NCBI GenBank assembly: GCA_965644315.1
Contig: CBFFRQ010000061.1
Coordinates: 62,001 to 126,000, forward strand
Reading direction: 5' to 3'
Length of the DNA: 64,000 bases
Source of the DNA: Caecitellus pseudoparvulus
Taxonomy: Eukaryota > Bigyra: Bicosoecida
Shown: positions 44,907 to 56,234 of the stretch, piece by piece
How the letters are laid out: each line of letters begins with the position of its first letter
Position numbering within the stretch: position 1 is the first letter of the stretch
The notes under the pieces: model-generated
Seen by the model: the letters and a program-made list of their open reading frames with translations, nothing else
Database searches by the model: none
What the model was told of the DNA's origin: nothing
Made by a program: the position numbers and the translations under genes

Positions 44907-46705
44907 TCAGTCCTTGCGGCTCTTCTTCTTGCTGCTCTTGGTCTTGTCGTCTGCGGCGGCGGAGCCTGGGGAGGTCTCCAGGGAGCGCTTCTTGGCCTTC
45001 TTCTCCTTCTTGGCGGACTTGACCTTCTTGTCCTTCTTCTCCTTCTTCTCCTTCTTGGCCTTCTTGGCAGACTTGACGACGTCCGTGCCGTCGTCCGAAT
45101 CATCCGACGCGTCCACGTCGGCGCCGCCAGCAGCAGAGGCAGCAGCAGGAGCGGGTGTGGCAGGGGCAGGGGGCGCAGCAGAGGCCTTCTCCTCCTCCGT
45201 GATGGGGGCGCCCGTGAGCGTGGGCAGGGTGGCCTTGCCCACGAACTCCGCCTTCCACCCCTCAGGCGTCTTCTCGTTGGGCTTGCCGTGCTTGTCCAGC
45301 AGGCCCTCCTTGATCATCTTCTTCTTCTTCTGTGCCACGGGCCCCAGGCCCCAGCGGCGAGGGTACGTGTCGCGCTCCATGATCACACGCTTGATCTTGG
45401 CCACGACGCCGTGGTCGATGGTGGCCATGACGGCAGTGGTCATCTGCGCGATGCCCACGGCGATGGCCTCGCCCTTGGTGGTCATGAGCACGACCTCCTC
45501 GCCGACGCCGACGTCGTCAGCGAAACGCAGGAGGCCAGGCACCATGAGCTTGGCGCCGTAGCAGATGGCGTTGACAGCGGAGTCCTTCACGACGATGCGC
45601 TTGTAGCTGGTGAGCAGCAGCTCCAGCGGCTTGATCACGCGGCGCAGGTACTTCTCGTCCTTGTTGTTGTCGTACACCCACTGGGCGTCCAGGACGTCGT
45701 GCATGGTGACGAGGTGCTGGTTCTCGTTCATGGCGCCGGACCGCACGCGGCGCAGCTCCTCCATGTGGGCGCCAGTCTTGGTCAGCAGACCCAAGTGCAC
45801 GCACAGGGTACGAATGTACGTGCCGGCCTCGCAAGACACCCAGAAGACGCCCAGGTTGCGTTCGGCGTCGTACTGCACCAGCTTCGAGTCGTAAATGGTA
45901 CGGATGCGCAGCTGGCGCTTGACGGCCGAGATGACAGGCGGCCGCTGGAACAGCGCGCCCGTCAGCGTGTCAATGGCCCGGTTGAGAGTTCCCTCCGAGT
46001 CCAAGGCAGAGTGCAGACGCACGATGGCCACGTACTCCTTACCAGCGCCCTGTGTGGGAGGAGGAGCAGGGGGCGGAAGTGCGAGGGTGGCCGGCAAGTG
46101 CACTGCACCAGGCGACACGAACCTGCTGGGACTTGACCAGGCGCGTGGCACGGTCAATGCAGACGATGAGGCAGCCTGTGACCTTGGGGTCCAGGGTGCC
46201 GCTGTGGCCAGTCTTCTCCACACGCAGGATTCGCTTGATCCACGCCACGACCTCGTGAGAGGATGGGTTGGCAGGCTTGTCCAGGTTAATGACGCCGTAC
46301 TGAGTGTAGTCCTTGAGGGGGCGCTTCAGCGGCGAGTGCCCTGATGGGATGGGCGTGTAGTGGGACGTCCGCACGTTCAAGCGGTCATAGTTCTTCAGCA
46401 GCAGCGGCCACGAAGAGGTGTCCAGCACGGCTGGTGCAGAGCTGGGCTGGATGGCGAAGTCGCCCTCCTGAGCTGCTGCGTCCTTGGAAGTTGCTGCAAA
46501 GGCGGGAAGGGATATGTGTGTACTAGTATTCAAGCATCCAACGCAAATACGTGGCAAACGGCACCAGCAAGCGGGCCTGGGGGGCTATTGCAAGTGGACC
46601 AGCGGAACAGCGGAATATGGCTCAAGAGCAGCCGACACTCCCAGGCCCCCTGTCGCTGCAAAGAAGCTTCCAAGCTGCACGATGCACGATGCACGCACCT
46701 GACAT
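44907..46705 (-). CDS. DKC1: Dyskerin / Cbf5 pseudouridine synthase
   Basis: Catalytic subunit of H/ACA snoRNPs, which converts uridine to pseudouridine in rRNA and snRNA. Exons are proposed at 46705-46699 (only 7 nt, ATGTCAG), 46493-46123 and 46049-44907 (506 aa), with introns of 205 and 73 nt; all phases agree. After the N-terminal extension comes the TruB-type core, with [18 protein letters not shown] and [11 protein letters not shown] (catalytic Asp at about residue 104). [28 protein letters not shown] and a PUA domain ([18 protein letters not shown] ... [17 protein letters not shown]) follow. The C-terminus is a long Lys/Glu-rich [11 protein letters not shown] tract, normal for eukaryotic dyskerin and nucleolar targeting. 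The gene diverges from USP14 across about 310 nt. Confidence 0.97.
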
Positions 46706-47014
46706 GCTGGGAGAGTCGGTGGTGAGCTCACAAGCCAGGGCCTGCGCCGTGGAGCTGGTGTGCTGAGAGGGCGTGCCGGGAGACTGGCGACACGAGAGCC
46801 GTGGCGGCTGACGGTGGCAGGCAGCAGGCGGGCTTGACCTGCGAAGGGGGTGCGTGAGCTGGCGCTGGGCTTTCAAAAGTGCTCCGGGTGCAAATCCGGA
46901 ACATTGTCACCCCTGCCCGTCCCCGCGCAACACCCCTTCGGCAGAGCAACGCAGCTGTCCCAGCAGCACCGTTGTGTGCCCGGCAGCAGCTGGTGCGTCC
47001 CGAAGTCAGTCAGA
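46706..47014. promoter_or_regulatory. Shared divergent promoter, dyskerin/USP14
   Basis: 309 nt between the two start codons, so both promoters must lie here or in the first introns. No TATA-like or other element was recognised. The inference rests only on the head-to-head layout. Confidence 0.5.
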
Positions 47015-48916
47015 ATGGAGCTGAAAGTGAAGTGGAACAAGCAGCGGCTGTCTGTGGAGGTGGACCCCTCCAAGCCCGTCGCCGAGTTCAAGGCCGAGCT
47101 CCTGCGCGTGACAGGTGTGTCGCTGGCGTTGGCGTGGCAGCAGGCGCTGTCAGCAGGTACGCCCTGCTGCCCCCGTTTGGACCTCGCAGGTGTCCCAGTG
47201 GATCGCCAGAAGATCATTTCCAAGGCGTGGAGAGGCATGCTGAAGGATGACACAGACCTGTCCACGTGCAAGCTCAGGCCAGGCCTTCCCGTGCGTGCGC
47301 TGTTTTGTGCTCAGCCCATGCGAAACGCTGAAACGCGGGCCAGTGCCGAGGCCCCGCCGCTGCACGCGCGGCACTGTGTGCTGAACTTTGCATGCAGGTG
47401 ACTCTCATGGGATCCGCAGAAGGTGTGGCTGCCCTGGATGAGGCCGAGAGCAAGGTGGTGCGTCGGCACGGCGCTGCCGCAACGCAACACGCAAGCGTGC
47501 AAGCCGCCTCATGCCCACTGCGCGCAGGTCTTCATGGAGGACATGAAGCAGGAGGAGCGCACTGCCGCTGGTGTCGTGGCACCGTCGGGCTTCGTGAACT
47601 TGGGCAACACCTGCTACATGAACGCCACCACCCAGGCCCTGCGTGCCGTGCCAGAGCTGCGGAGTGGACTGGCCACCGTCTCGGACAGCCGGACTCTCAT
47701 GGCCCCGCAGCTGGCGCAGATGTACAAGGAAGCCGATGGCACGAGCAAGAACTACATGCCGTCCAAGTTCCTGGCCGCGCTGCACCGCATGCACCCCACC
47801 TTTGCCGAGCGCGGCAAGACGGGGCAGCTCATGCAGCACGACACAGATGAATTCCTCACCACCATGCTGGAGACGCTGAGCCACGAGCTGACCAAGGTGC
47901 CCGTGAAGGACGGCAAGCCCATGTTGCCCAAGTTGCTACCCCGCGTCAGCCACGACCCAGCACAGGCTGCCGGCGCCAGCACCAACCTAGTGGACACCCT
48001 CTTTGGCGTCGAGTTCAAGGTGACCGACACCAACACAGCTGACCCCAGTGAAGTCACCACGGCCTTTGAGTCCAACCGCAAGCTCGTGTGCAACATCGAC
48101 GGCGGCGCAGGCAGCTACAAGGCGGTGAACCACCTGACAGAGGGCGTATCCCTGGCTCTGAACGGCCAGCGCGAGAAGATGTCGACAAAGCTGGGCACCA
48201 CCACCATCTGGGACACCAAGCGGCGCATTTCACGGCTGCCTAAGTACCTCTGCGTGCAGTTCATGCGGTTCTACTTCAAGGCCACGCCTGACTCCGCCGA
48301 CCACGCCGGCGTCAAGTGTAAGATGATGCGCAAGGTCGCATTCGGCGAGAAGCTGGACGTCTTCGACTACTGCACACCTGAAGTGCAGTCCGTGCTGAAG
48401 GTGTCTCGAGACGCCGCTGACGCTGCAGAGGCCAAGAAGCTGGAGCAAGCGGGGGAGGTGGCGGCCGCCGCTGCGTCAGGCGGTGGTGGGGCCGCTGCCA
48501 CCGCGCCAGACGCAGAGGGAGATGTGACACTGGCCCCACCCGCGCCTGCACTGGGCGAGGAGGTGTCGGAGATCGACGCCGAGCTGGCACAGGCCCTGGC
48601 CCTGTCTGCTCAAGATGCAGATGCGGTGGAGGCGGAAGATGCGGCGGTGATGGCGGGGGCGGAGCCCCAGTCCGCCATCGGCGTGGGCCTGCCCACCTCC
48701 TTCCAGGGCCAGTACGAGCTGTTCGCGGTGGTGTCGCACAAGGGCCGCTCCGCCGACTCTGGGCACTACATGGGCTGGGTGCGCACGGAGGGCGACGCGT
48801 GGTTCGTGTTCGACGACGAGGAGGTGCAGCAGTGTGAGCTGGAGCACGTGCTGCAGCTGCACGGTGGTGGCGACAGGGACATGGCGTACCTCGTCTTCTA
48901 CCGCGCTAAAGAGTGA
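47015..48916 (+). CDS. USP14: Ubiquitin carboxyl-terminal hydrolase 14 / Ubp6
   Basis: Proteasome-associated deubiquitinase. Four exons, 47015-47114, 47190-47290, 47398-47454 and 47528-48916 (548 aa), with introns of 75, 107 and 73 nt. Exons 1-3 encode the N-terminal ubiquitin-like domain (MELKVKWNKQRLSVEV ... TGVPVDRQK ... VTLMGSA) that docks on the proteasome. The USP domain follows: the Cys box FVNLGNTCYMNATTQ puts the nucleophile at Cys115, almost the human position. The His box is KGRSADSGHYMGWVR, and WFVFDDEEV ends the fold. Between them an Ala/Gly-rich insertion holds EIDAELAQALALSAQD (about residues 434-449), which fits a ubiquitin-interacting motif. The stop is 9 nt from the next gene's stop on the other strand. 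Confidence 0.95.
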
Positions 48917-48925
48917 GGGGGTGCC

Positions 48926-50134
48926 TCAGCTGCCCCAGTCACGCTGCAGGCTGAACAGCTGTGTGGGAGCTGCTCTGGAATTCACAGCCACTTCTTCGGG
49001 CGAAGCCCGTGTTCCCTGCTTGGAGGCGGCCCACGCCCAGGGCGCAGTGCGCTTGGGCTTGGTCAGTGGGCTCCATGCGTCTTGCACAGCCCTGGCTTCG
49101 CCTGAGTGGAAGGTCAGCGCCACAGCCACGCCGCCTGGCCGCAGCAGGTGAGGCAGGTGCGCCAGCCCACGAGCCAGGTGTGCTGCCTCGTCATTCACCA
49201 TGATGCGAAGGACTTGCAGAGCCCGGGCAGCCACTCGCCCGGCACGCTTGGGCGTGGGCGGCCCTGGCACACGCCCCTCCAGCACTGCCTCGTACAGATG
49301 CCTGGACAGCTCCCCAGAACTGGTGGCTGGCCCCTCCAGCAGCAGACCAGCGATGGCAGCCGCCTCGCGCTGGCGGAAGTCTGCGTGCCGCATGAGAGAC
49401 TCTGTCAGCAGCAGTGGGGTGGTTTGGGTCAGCACTTGGGCTGCAGTCACGCCGCCGTCCAGATTGTACTCTGCACGGCTGCCTGTCGGACCGGGGCTGA
49501 ACGTTGCAAGAGGCGCAGGGACACAGTGCAGGGCGGTCTCTGGCAGCTCCGAGAAAAAACGCATGTCCAGGCTGCAGCCCTCGGGGCGAGACGTGAAGCC
49601 TCGACCTGGGCTGTCGAGCTGGTGGCTGCTCACGCCGGCGTCCAGCAGCACACCTGCGACCGAGTCGCAGCGCGCATGGTCGGGCAGGGAACGGTGCAGA
49701 AACAGCAGCCAGTCGGCGACATTCGCGTATGTATCATGAATCAGAATCACGGGATCTTGCACGGCGAACAAGCCAGGGAATGCGAGCGCGTGGGGTGGCA
49801 GCACTGTTGGCGTGATGCCGAAACGACGCTGAAACGCAGCCGCCGAAGCCGCGATGGCTTCCCCGTCCCGATCGAAGCCGATTAAACCACTCCCGCCTCG
49901 GGGCTGGAGGTGTTCCCACATTAAGCACGCGTGGCCGCCACCCCCAACCGTGCAGTCCACCAACCAGCCTTTGCTGTTCACTGGCTCCTGTTTATCTGGA
50001 GGGGCGAACGCCTTCCCCAGCTGCTGCAGTACCTCCTCAGCCATGACAGGAACGTGGTGAAAGGACCTGTTCGCCTGCCTGGCTGTGACCAACGTGCGTA
50101 GGCGCATGGTGCTGCGCTGTGCTGCAACCAGCAT
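48926..50134 (-). CDS. METTL15: 16S/12S rRNA m4C methyltransferase (RsmH/MraW, METTL15-like)
   Basis: Predicted organellar rRNA (cytosine-N4)-methyltransferase of the RsmH/MraW family. Single exon of 402 aa from ATG 50134; an upstream in-frame start at 50179 is GTG. The first ~25 residues (Arg/Thr/Ala-rich, few acids) suit a mitochondrial presequence. Family motifs follow: FHHVPVMAEEVL, the SAM loop VDCTVGGGGHA, FDRDGEAI, LLDAGVSSHQLDSPGRGF and SLDMRF. Near the C-terminus are ARALQVLRIMVNDE and LLRPGGVAVALTFHSGE. Inserts such as HDTYANVADWLLFL are in place of the usual shorter connection and look family-compatible. In humans METTL15 modifies mitochondrial 12S rRNA; the substrate here is inferred from family membership. 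Confidence 0.93.
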   Translation of the reverse strand: MLVAAQRSTMRLRTLVTARQANRSFHHVPVMAEEVLQQLGKAFAPPDKQEPVNSKGWLVDCTVGGGGHACLMWEHLQPRGGSGLIGFDRDGEAIAASAAAFQRRFGITPTVLPPHALAFPGLFAVQDPVILIHDTYANVADWLLFLHRSLPDHARCDSVAGVLLDAGVSSHQLDSPGRGFTSRPEGCSLDMRFFSELPETALHCVPAPLATFSPGPTGSRAEYNLDGGVTAAQVLTQTTPLLLTESLMRHADFRQREAAAIAGLLLEGPATSSGELSRHLYEAVLEGRVPGPPTPKRAGRVAARALQVLRIMVNDEAAHLARGLAHLPHLLRPGGVAVALTFHSGEARAVQDAWSPLTKPKRTAPWAWAASKQGTRASPEEVAVNSRAAPTQLFSLQRDWGS

Positions 50135-50297
50135 CCTGCCGTGCGCTTGTGAAGGAGATTCGGCTGACTGTTTGCACACTCAGGCTGCAGCCCTGTGGCA
50201 CACCAGCTGCGCAGAGCACGTGCATTCCAAGCCGAGGAAGCTGGGGGACCACTGGAGAAACTGTACCCCATGCACATGTGTCACGGGGCCCCCTAAT

Positions 50298-53200
50298 CTA
50301 CAGCCCCACGGGGGCCGCCCGCCGCCCCAACACCCCTGCCACGCGAGGCAGCAACGCGGCGAAGGCAGGATCCAGGGCAAGCGCTGCTGTGCTGGGGAAG
50401 GTGATGCCAGGCGGGCCGCTTTGCCACTGTCCTTCCTGTGGCACTTGCTTGGGCTGGACGTGGTGGGCTGTGTCGCGCGTGGCTGCAGCAGGGGCCGCAC
50501 TGGCCGGCGCTTCGGGCGCAAGGGGTGGGGGCGGCACCACCTCTGCTTGCACTTCTCCGGCGACTGGGGCGACATCAGACGCGCCTTGGGCCTGGGGAGG
50601 GGGGTGGACACCAGGTCCTCTCGGCACGGTGTGCCCTGCCCGGCCAAGCCACCGCTCGTAGCCAGTGGCGGCGGGCCGGGGCACTGCAGACCCCGAAGCC
50701 ACTTGGGCACTGCAAGCGCTGACGCCGCTGTCGCCCTCAGACGGTGGCAGGGGAGCGTGTGGCGCCTGGCTAGCGGCAGGGCGAGTCAAGTGCCCCAGCC
50801 ACGCCCCCCAGCCACCGGATGCAGTGCCTGTTTCAAGAGGTGAGGACTGGCCTGTTGCTGCCTGCCCAGTGCCATCCACTTCTTCGCTGCTGCTGCCCTC
50901 ATCAATGCTGCTGTCTGCTGCCTGGGGGGCGGGTGAGGCTTGCACTGCCCGCCTCTCGCTGGCGAGAGTGGAAGTCGAGCTGCTGCGCTGAGAGGGCGTG
51001 CCTGCTTGCGAGCTGTGCTCATCGACGGAGCTGTGCTGTGTGTGTGACAATGGCAACACGACGCCACTGGCACCCTCGTTGCTTGAAGTGCCAGGTGAGG
51101 CTGGCAATCTTGCTCTGAGGGCATTCTGGGTGCTTGCAGCGGGGGTGGGTCGTTGGTATTCAGTCAAGTACTCCTCCAGCAGTGACTCCACAGACGCCTG
51201 GTGGGCTGGCGAGGGGCTGGATGGGGCAGGAACCGTGACTGCCTCAGCTTCAGCATGCCCAGAGGTGGCGGTGCGTTCCTGGGAGTGACTCGCGGCGCCC
51301 ATCGCCACGCCAAGCTGCAATTCGTCACGGCTGAGTGCTGCTCCTTCCTCGGCAGGGGCTTGCACCACGTCGCCTACTGAGACATCGGAAGAGGAGGGTG
51401 CTTTCTCCGTTTCAGAGGAATCCCCATCACTTGGTGCAGCCTCGTGGCCGCTGTCCGCGGAGCAGCTGCCATCACGCGAGGTCGCTGGAGAGTCAAGAAG
51501 ACTCTCCTGTGCTTGTGGTGTCGCTGTCACGGAGCCTGCAGGGGAGTGGCGGTGCCGTGAGTACACTGGTACTGGCACAGGTGGCGGAGGTGGACTGGTG
51601 CTTGGCTTGGAAGGTGTGTCTGGCGATGAAACGCTGCCCGCGCCCAGGCCCGGGCTCGGTCTTGGTGGGGGTGGTGATGGTGGTGTACACCGCTGTGACG
51701 AGGGAGGTTCACCTGTCTTTTCGTTCTGGCCAGGCTGTGAGTGTGGTTGGGGAGCCTGACACACGGCAGACACCGCTGCTGCCACCTGTGGCTGAGCGTC
51801 GCTGTCGCTGACGAGTGACAGCGCCTCTTCGTGCTGAGACAGGGAGGGGGGCGAGTCTGGTACGAGGTCTTGGCCTGACACATCTGACAGCGCCAAGCTC
51901 AGGTCCAGACTGGTATCGGAGGAGACGTTCGCCGAGGTGGCAGGGCCGCTCAGCGACCCGCTGGACGCCTCCCTACCCAACTGCCTCGAGGCGCGGCTGC
52001 CAGTAGGTGAGGGGGGTGAGACGTCTTCTGCCTCGGGCGGGGCAGGCGTGCTTCGATGGCTGCTTGCACTGCTGCCAGACGTGGCTGCAGAGACACGTGA
52101 GGGCTCAGGTGGCGGTGTGGCATGGAGGCCAGGCGGGGTTGATTCTCTGTCAGCAGAAGCAGCAACCGAATCAGCCTGTGAAGTGCTGTTCAGCTGTTGC
52201 GGACTCGAAGGCGGCTGTGGTGGCGACACTGTGCCGGAGGCTTTCTGCACGGGCTGGGACGAAAGCGTGTCTACAGTGGCTGACTCCTCGTCTGATGCTT
52301 CGGGCGAAACCGCGCTACTCGCCAGACCAGCCAAGAAGCGCTGTGTCGCACTTTGCAGGCTGGTCGTGAGCTGCTCCAGGCACGGTGACCCGTCCCCTGC
52401 TGAGGTTGGACTCGCACTTTGTGGCCGTTGGAGGGATGTGCTCAGAGCTTGGGGGGCGGTGGAGGCAGACGCACGGAGACAGTCAGTGCCCTGTGACACG
52501 GCAGGTGAAGGTGACACCGAGGGGAGCCCTGCAGATCCAGTGGATGCGGGTGTGGGCAAAGCTGTTTCCGCAGGCGCAGGCGAGGCTGGGGAGGCCAAGG
52601 CAGACGCGGCATCGGCTGCACCGAAGGAGGGCAAGTACCTGCCGACCTGACGCAGCAGCGCACCTTGGGCCTCGTCGTCCCACGAGCTTGCAGAAGACGC
52701 AGAGCTGACTGAGTGCCGCTTAGCCTTCCCGCTGGGTGTGGCGTTGGCCTGTGACACGAGCTCACGCAGCCTGGCCGAGTATGCTCGTTCGTACTCATCG
52801 TCCAGACGCGCCAGCCGGGCACGCAGACGAGTCACCGTCACCTCCGCAGGCTCCAGTGCAATCGTTTCGGCCGTCGCGTCTAGGCGCGGGCCTGGCTTCG
52901 AGACCCGCGCCGTCGCCTCAAGGCCAGACACCTTGGTGGGCTTGGAGGATTCCGCTGGCGAGGCACCGCTGGGCACCCAGGCAGTGGCCAGGTAGCGCTG
53001 GGTGGCGAGGGGCAGTGTTGGAAGCACTCCTGCCGCCCAGTCAGGCAGGTGCTGAAGTTCAGCTGCTGGAAGGCTGGGGCTGGTATCGCGCGGCGGGGAG
53101 GCGCCTATGGAGGCTGCGGATTCAGATGTGCTGCTCTTGGAACCCGTGGACCCGAGAGACGTTGACTGCAGTGCGTACATGTACGAGAACTCGTCTGCTT

Positions 53201-54300
53201 CTAGCGTGCTGGGGCCCGGGGGCGCTGTGGTGGCGCCAGCAGTGGAAATAGTATGCCGGGCGCCAACGACAGGCTGCGCTGGAGCGGGGGGGGAGTCCAA
53301 TGCAGCAGGAGGGCTGGGTGCCCTGGCCTCGGTGCCCTGCTGGTCATGTACTGGCTGCTGGCTCCTGGGTGAACCATCGCCCAGCGCCAGCGATACGAGA
53401 TCGTGCAGCGCCTCATCATCTGCATCACCCTCGCCCTCCCGGCTCGACGCCGAGCCCTGCTCCGCCGTGCGCATGCCTGCCTCACCCTCGCTTTCACGCT
53501 CTGACATTGCAGGTGTGCGGGCAGGCGTGTCAGCCGCGGACTCCCCAGGTGACTTTGAGCCGCTGAGCACAGCGGCTCCTTCGTGAGCTGGTGATGTGGC
53601 AGAAATGGGGGGAGAGGCAGGGCGCTCGACAGCTGCCAGGCCCTGCTCTGACGCTGTGGCTTTGTCCTGGGCCCAACGCCCAGTCAGCCTCCGCAAGGCA
53701 TCGATGACTTCTGAGCCGGAAGGGGGCGGGCGAGTGGGCAATGGCCCAGCCCTGGTGCTGGCCTCCTCACCCGAACCACCAGACCCTTGCTGCGAAAACA
53801 TGTCCCCATCACTGTCTTCACCTGACTTGCTTGTCCCAGCTGCACGCCCTGTCCCTTCGTCACCCGCAGGTGGCGACACGGGTCTCGCGGTCGGCGTTGG
53901 CTTGCTCTGTTGACGCTCAGCAGCAGTGTGCCGCAGGCTCGCGATGCGGCTTCGCAGGGCCGGGAGACGCGAAGGAGATGTGTGGTCTGCATGCAGCGAG
54001 CTCGATAGCTCCCCTCCCGACGCCGCGGGCCGCTGTGGCGTTGAGCTCTGGGCAGCACTCGAGCGCGTGCAGGCAATCACTCGCTTGGCTCGGGAGAGCA
54101 CACCGTCAATGTCGAAGTCTCGGAGGTCCAAGGGAGCGCTCTGCACAGTCGAGCTGATACCTTCATAGCTGGCGTCGGCGTCCCTGGGGGACGTTTCCTG
54201 GCTCTCAGGCTCAGGGTTTGAAGCGCCCGTCGAGGAGTTTCGTCCAACGCCAGCAGCTCCTGTCGCTTCGCCGCTGCGTCGAAAGGAGGCACAGAGACGT
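50298..54300 (-). CDS. Large Ser/Pro/Ala-rich low-complexity protein
   Basis: An open frame runs from about 54300 down to a stop at 50298 (over 1,280 codons). No in-frame ATG was found near the 5' end; the codon at 54146 is GTG and the frame continues upstream. A small upstream exon therefore probably supplies the start, and the 5' boundary is approximate. An N-terminal block (SAPLDLRDFDIDGVLSRAKR) looks like a structured or conserved motif. Around nt 52720-52860 there is a charged helical stretch (VTRLRARLARLDDEYERAY), a probable coiled coil. The rest is Ser, Pro, Ala, Thr and Glu-rich and presumably disordered. No domain was recognised. Codon use and composition resemble the neighbours, so it looks like a genuine gene, but function is unknown. 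Confidence 0.6.
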
Positions 54301-55001
54301 GGATTCCATGCACTGGGCCTGACTCACACCACTGTTGCTATTCAGATCGCGAGTGGTCTCGCAAAGCACTGCAGTGGTTGACACGTAGGGGAAGCAGTTG
54401 TGTCGTTGGCGTTTCACTCACGCTGGCGAGGCTTCCCACCAGAACTTCGTCCCAAATGTCTCCCGCAACCCTCGCTCACGGGGCGGACTCGACCTGCACA
54501 AGCGCCAGCACAGATCTTAAAGTTGCAGGCTTCGTTTTCAGGGCAGACCACTCACCGAAAACGCTTGATCATGGCAGCAATCGTGCCGCCTGGCGGCAGC
54601 TCTTCAGCGCTGGCCATGCTGAACGTCCGCGGTTTGAACGGATACAATGAACGCTTTCTGGACCGACAAATAAGCTTAGCACCCATGGGGCTTGTATTTT
54701 GAAGTGACACATCTCTTTGCGATGTACTATTGTGCAACTTTTGCTGCACTATGCTCAAAGGATTTGAAAGTAGAGATCGGTTCGTGCACTATTTACGTGC
54801 TACTGAGCTGAAGGAGTGGCGCAGCATCTGATTCAGTTTGCCACCGCGCACAACAGCTAAGATGACCCAGAATCTGTATTCGCGCACAACTTCATCCCAA
54901 CCCCGATGCCCTCTGCCGTTAATTCGCTTCCAAGGCGTCAATCGCGACTGCTCAGACTTCGCTAGCGTTGTGGAGGAAAGCGATTTCCGCACCCCAGCGC
55001 A
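54301..55001. other. Divergent intergenic region, no gene seen
   Basis: About 700 nt between the low-complexity protein (-) and the nucleoside hydrolase (+). Composition is AT-richer around 54640-54960. It probably contains the missing first exon of the minus-strand gene. I could not place that exon with a consistent phase. Confidence 0.4.
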
Positions 55002-56208
55002 ATGATCTGCAGGTGGGCCTGGCGATGCCTGGTCTTTGCTCTTGCCCTTGGTGTGGTCCCTTGTGCTTGTCTCGGAGGAAGGATCCCACAGACAGTCATC
55101 ATTGAGACGGACATTGGCACATGTGAGGGCAGATGCCGACGAGGCGCAGCCTGGCGCCACGTAGCAGCTCGTGCTCGCCGCTTGCGCAGACATGGACGAT
55201 TCATGGGCCATTGCGCAGATGCTGGCCCACCCTGAACTATTTTCCATTGCACTGGTCGTGGTCAGCACCCGGAACACCACCGCTAGGGCTGGCGTTGCGG
55301 CACGTATGTTGGTCGAGGCTGGGGCTAGCGGCATCCCCATTGCGGTGCACACGCCGACGGGAGACCAGAGCAACGCAGACATGCCACTGGCTACGTGGGG
55401 CAGCAGCATGCCCTTGGCATCGTACCCTGGTGGGATCCTGCAGCCCAACGAGACTCTGCCTGCCATGCGGGATGTGGTGCAGGCCGCGTCACCCACTGCT
55501 CCAGTGCTGTTCTTGCAGCTGTCCCCGCCTCTAGCTCAGGCACAGCTGCTGGCGCGGTGGCCGTCCCTGTCTCACCACATGCACACTATCCTCATGGGCG
55601 GCTCCTTGTGGGTATGCTATCGCCTGAACATCTCCTCGCCTTGCCCCGAGTACAACGTGGCTCTGAACTCCACTGCCTCTGCCATCGTGTGGGGCATGCC
55701 CTCTGCTAACTGGGCAGCGCCTCTGCGCATTGTGCCCATTCTGCCCTCCCGCCAGTTCGCCGTGAATGCCTCGGCGTACGCGACCTTCCTGCAGGCAGCC
55801 CAGCGCGGCGCACCGCTGCCCACCACCCTGCTCAGCGCCTTCAAGGCCTGGTTCAACGGTGGGGGCCCGGGCCTGTTCCCACCCCTGTGGCCAGCCTCGC
55901 CCGATCTGGGCACGAATGCCCTCTTCGACCTAGTAGCATCCCTGGCAGCCGTGCAGTGCGCAGAGAATGGCCCTGGCGGTGCCTGTGCTGCAGAGCAGGG
56001 CTCTGTGCCTGGGCTGGTGTGGGAGCAGCGCTCCATTCGTGTGAACGCGTCTGGGTTCACGGTGCCCTGCTCGATGCCTGGGTCGTGGGGCTGTGCCACT
56101 GTGCAGGTCGCACACGGGTGGTCGGGGTCGCAGGCGCTGTACCCGACTCTGCAGGCTGCTGCAGCTGGCGTGGTGGGGCAGGTGAAATCTTACGCCATGC
56201 TGAGCTGA
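55002..56208 (+). CDS. Secreted inosine/uridine-preferring nucleoside hydrolase
   Basis: Predicted IUNH-family enzyme, which cleaves the N-glycosidic bond of ribonucleosides for purine or pyrimidine salvage. Exons 55002-55122 and 55190-56208 (67-nt intron, GTGAGG donor) encode 379 aa. Residues 1-26 form a signal peptide (LVFALALGVVPCACLGG), suggesting secretion or a vacuolar location. The N-terminal calcium/ribose-binding motif reads VIIETDIGT then, after the splice, YMDDSWAIA. Family members usually have D-T-D-I-G-T-D-x-D-D, so two positions (E and Y) differ if the splice is right. Later elements fit: ILMGGS and CPEYNVALNSTASAIV, where the usual Asp is Asn. Activity therefore needs testing. 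It ends 26 nt from the convergent neighbour. Confidence 0.86.
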
Positions 56209-56234
56209 GGACCATGTATTGAGGAGAGGGGGCG

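Noticed and set aside
45288-46136. 282-codon ORF opposite dyskerin
   Set aside because: Val/His/Gln-rich antisense shadow without domain; dyskerin is unambiguous on the other strand.
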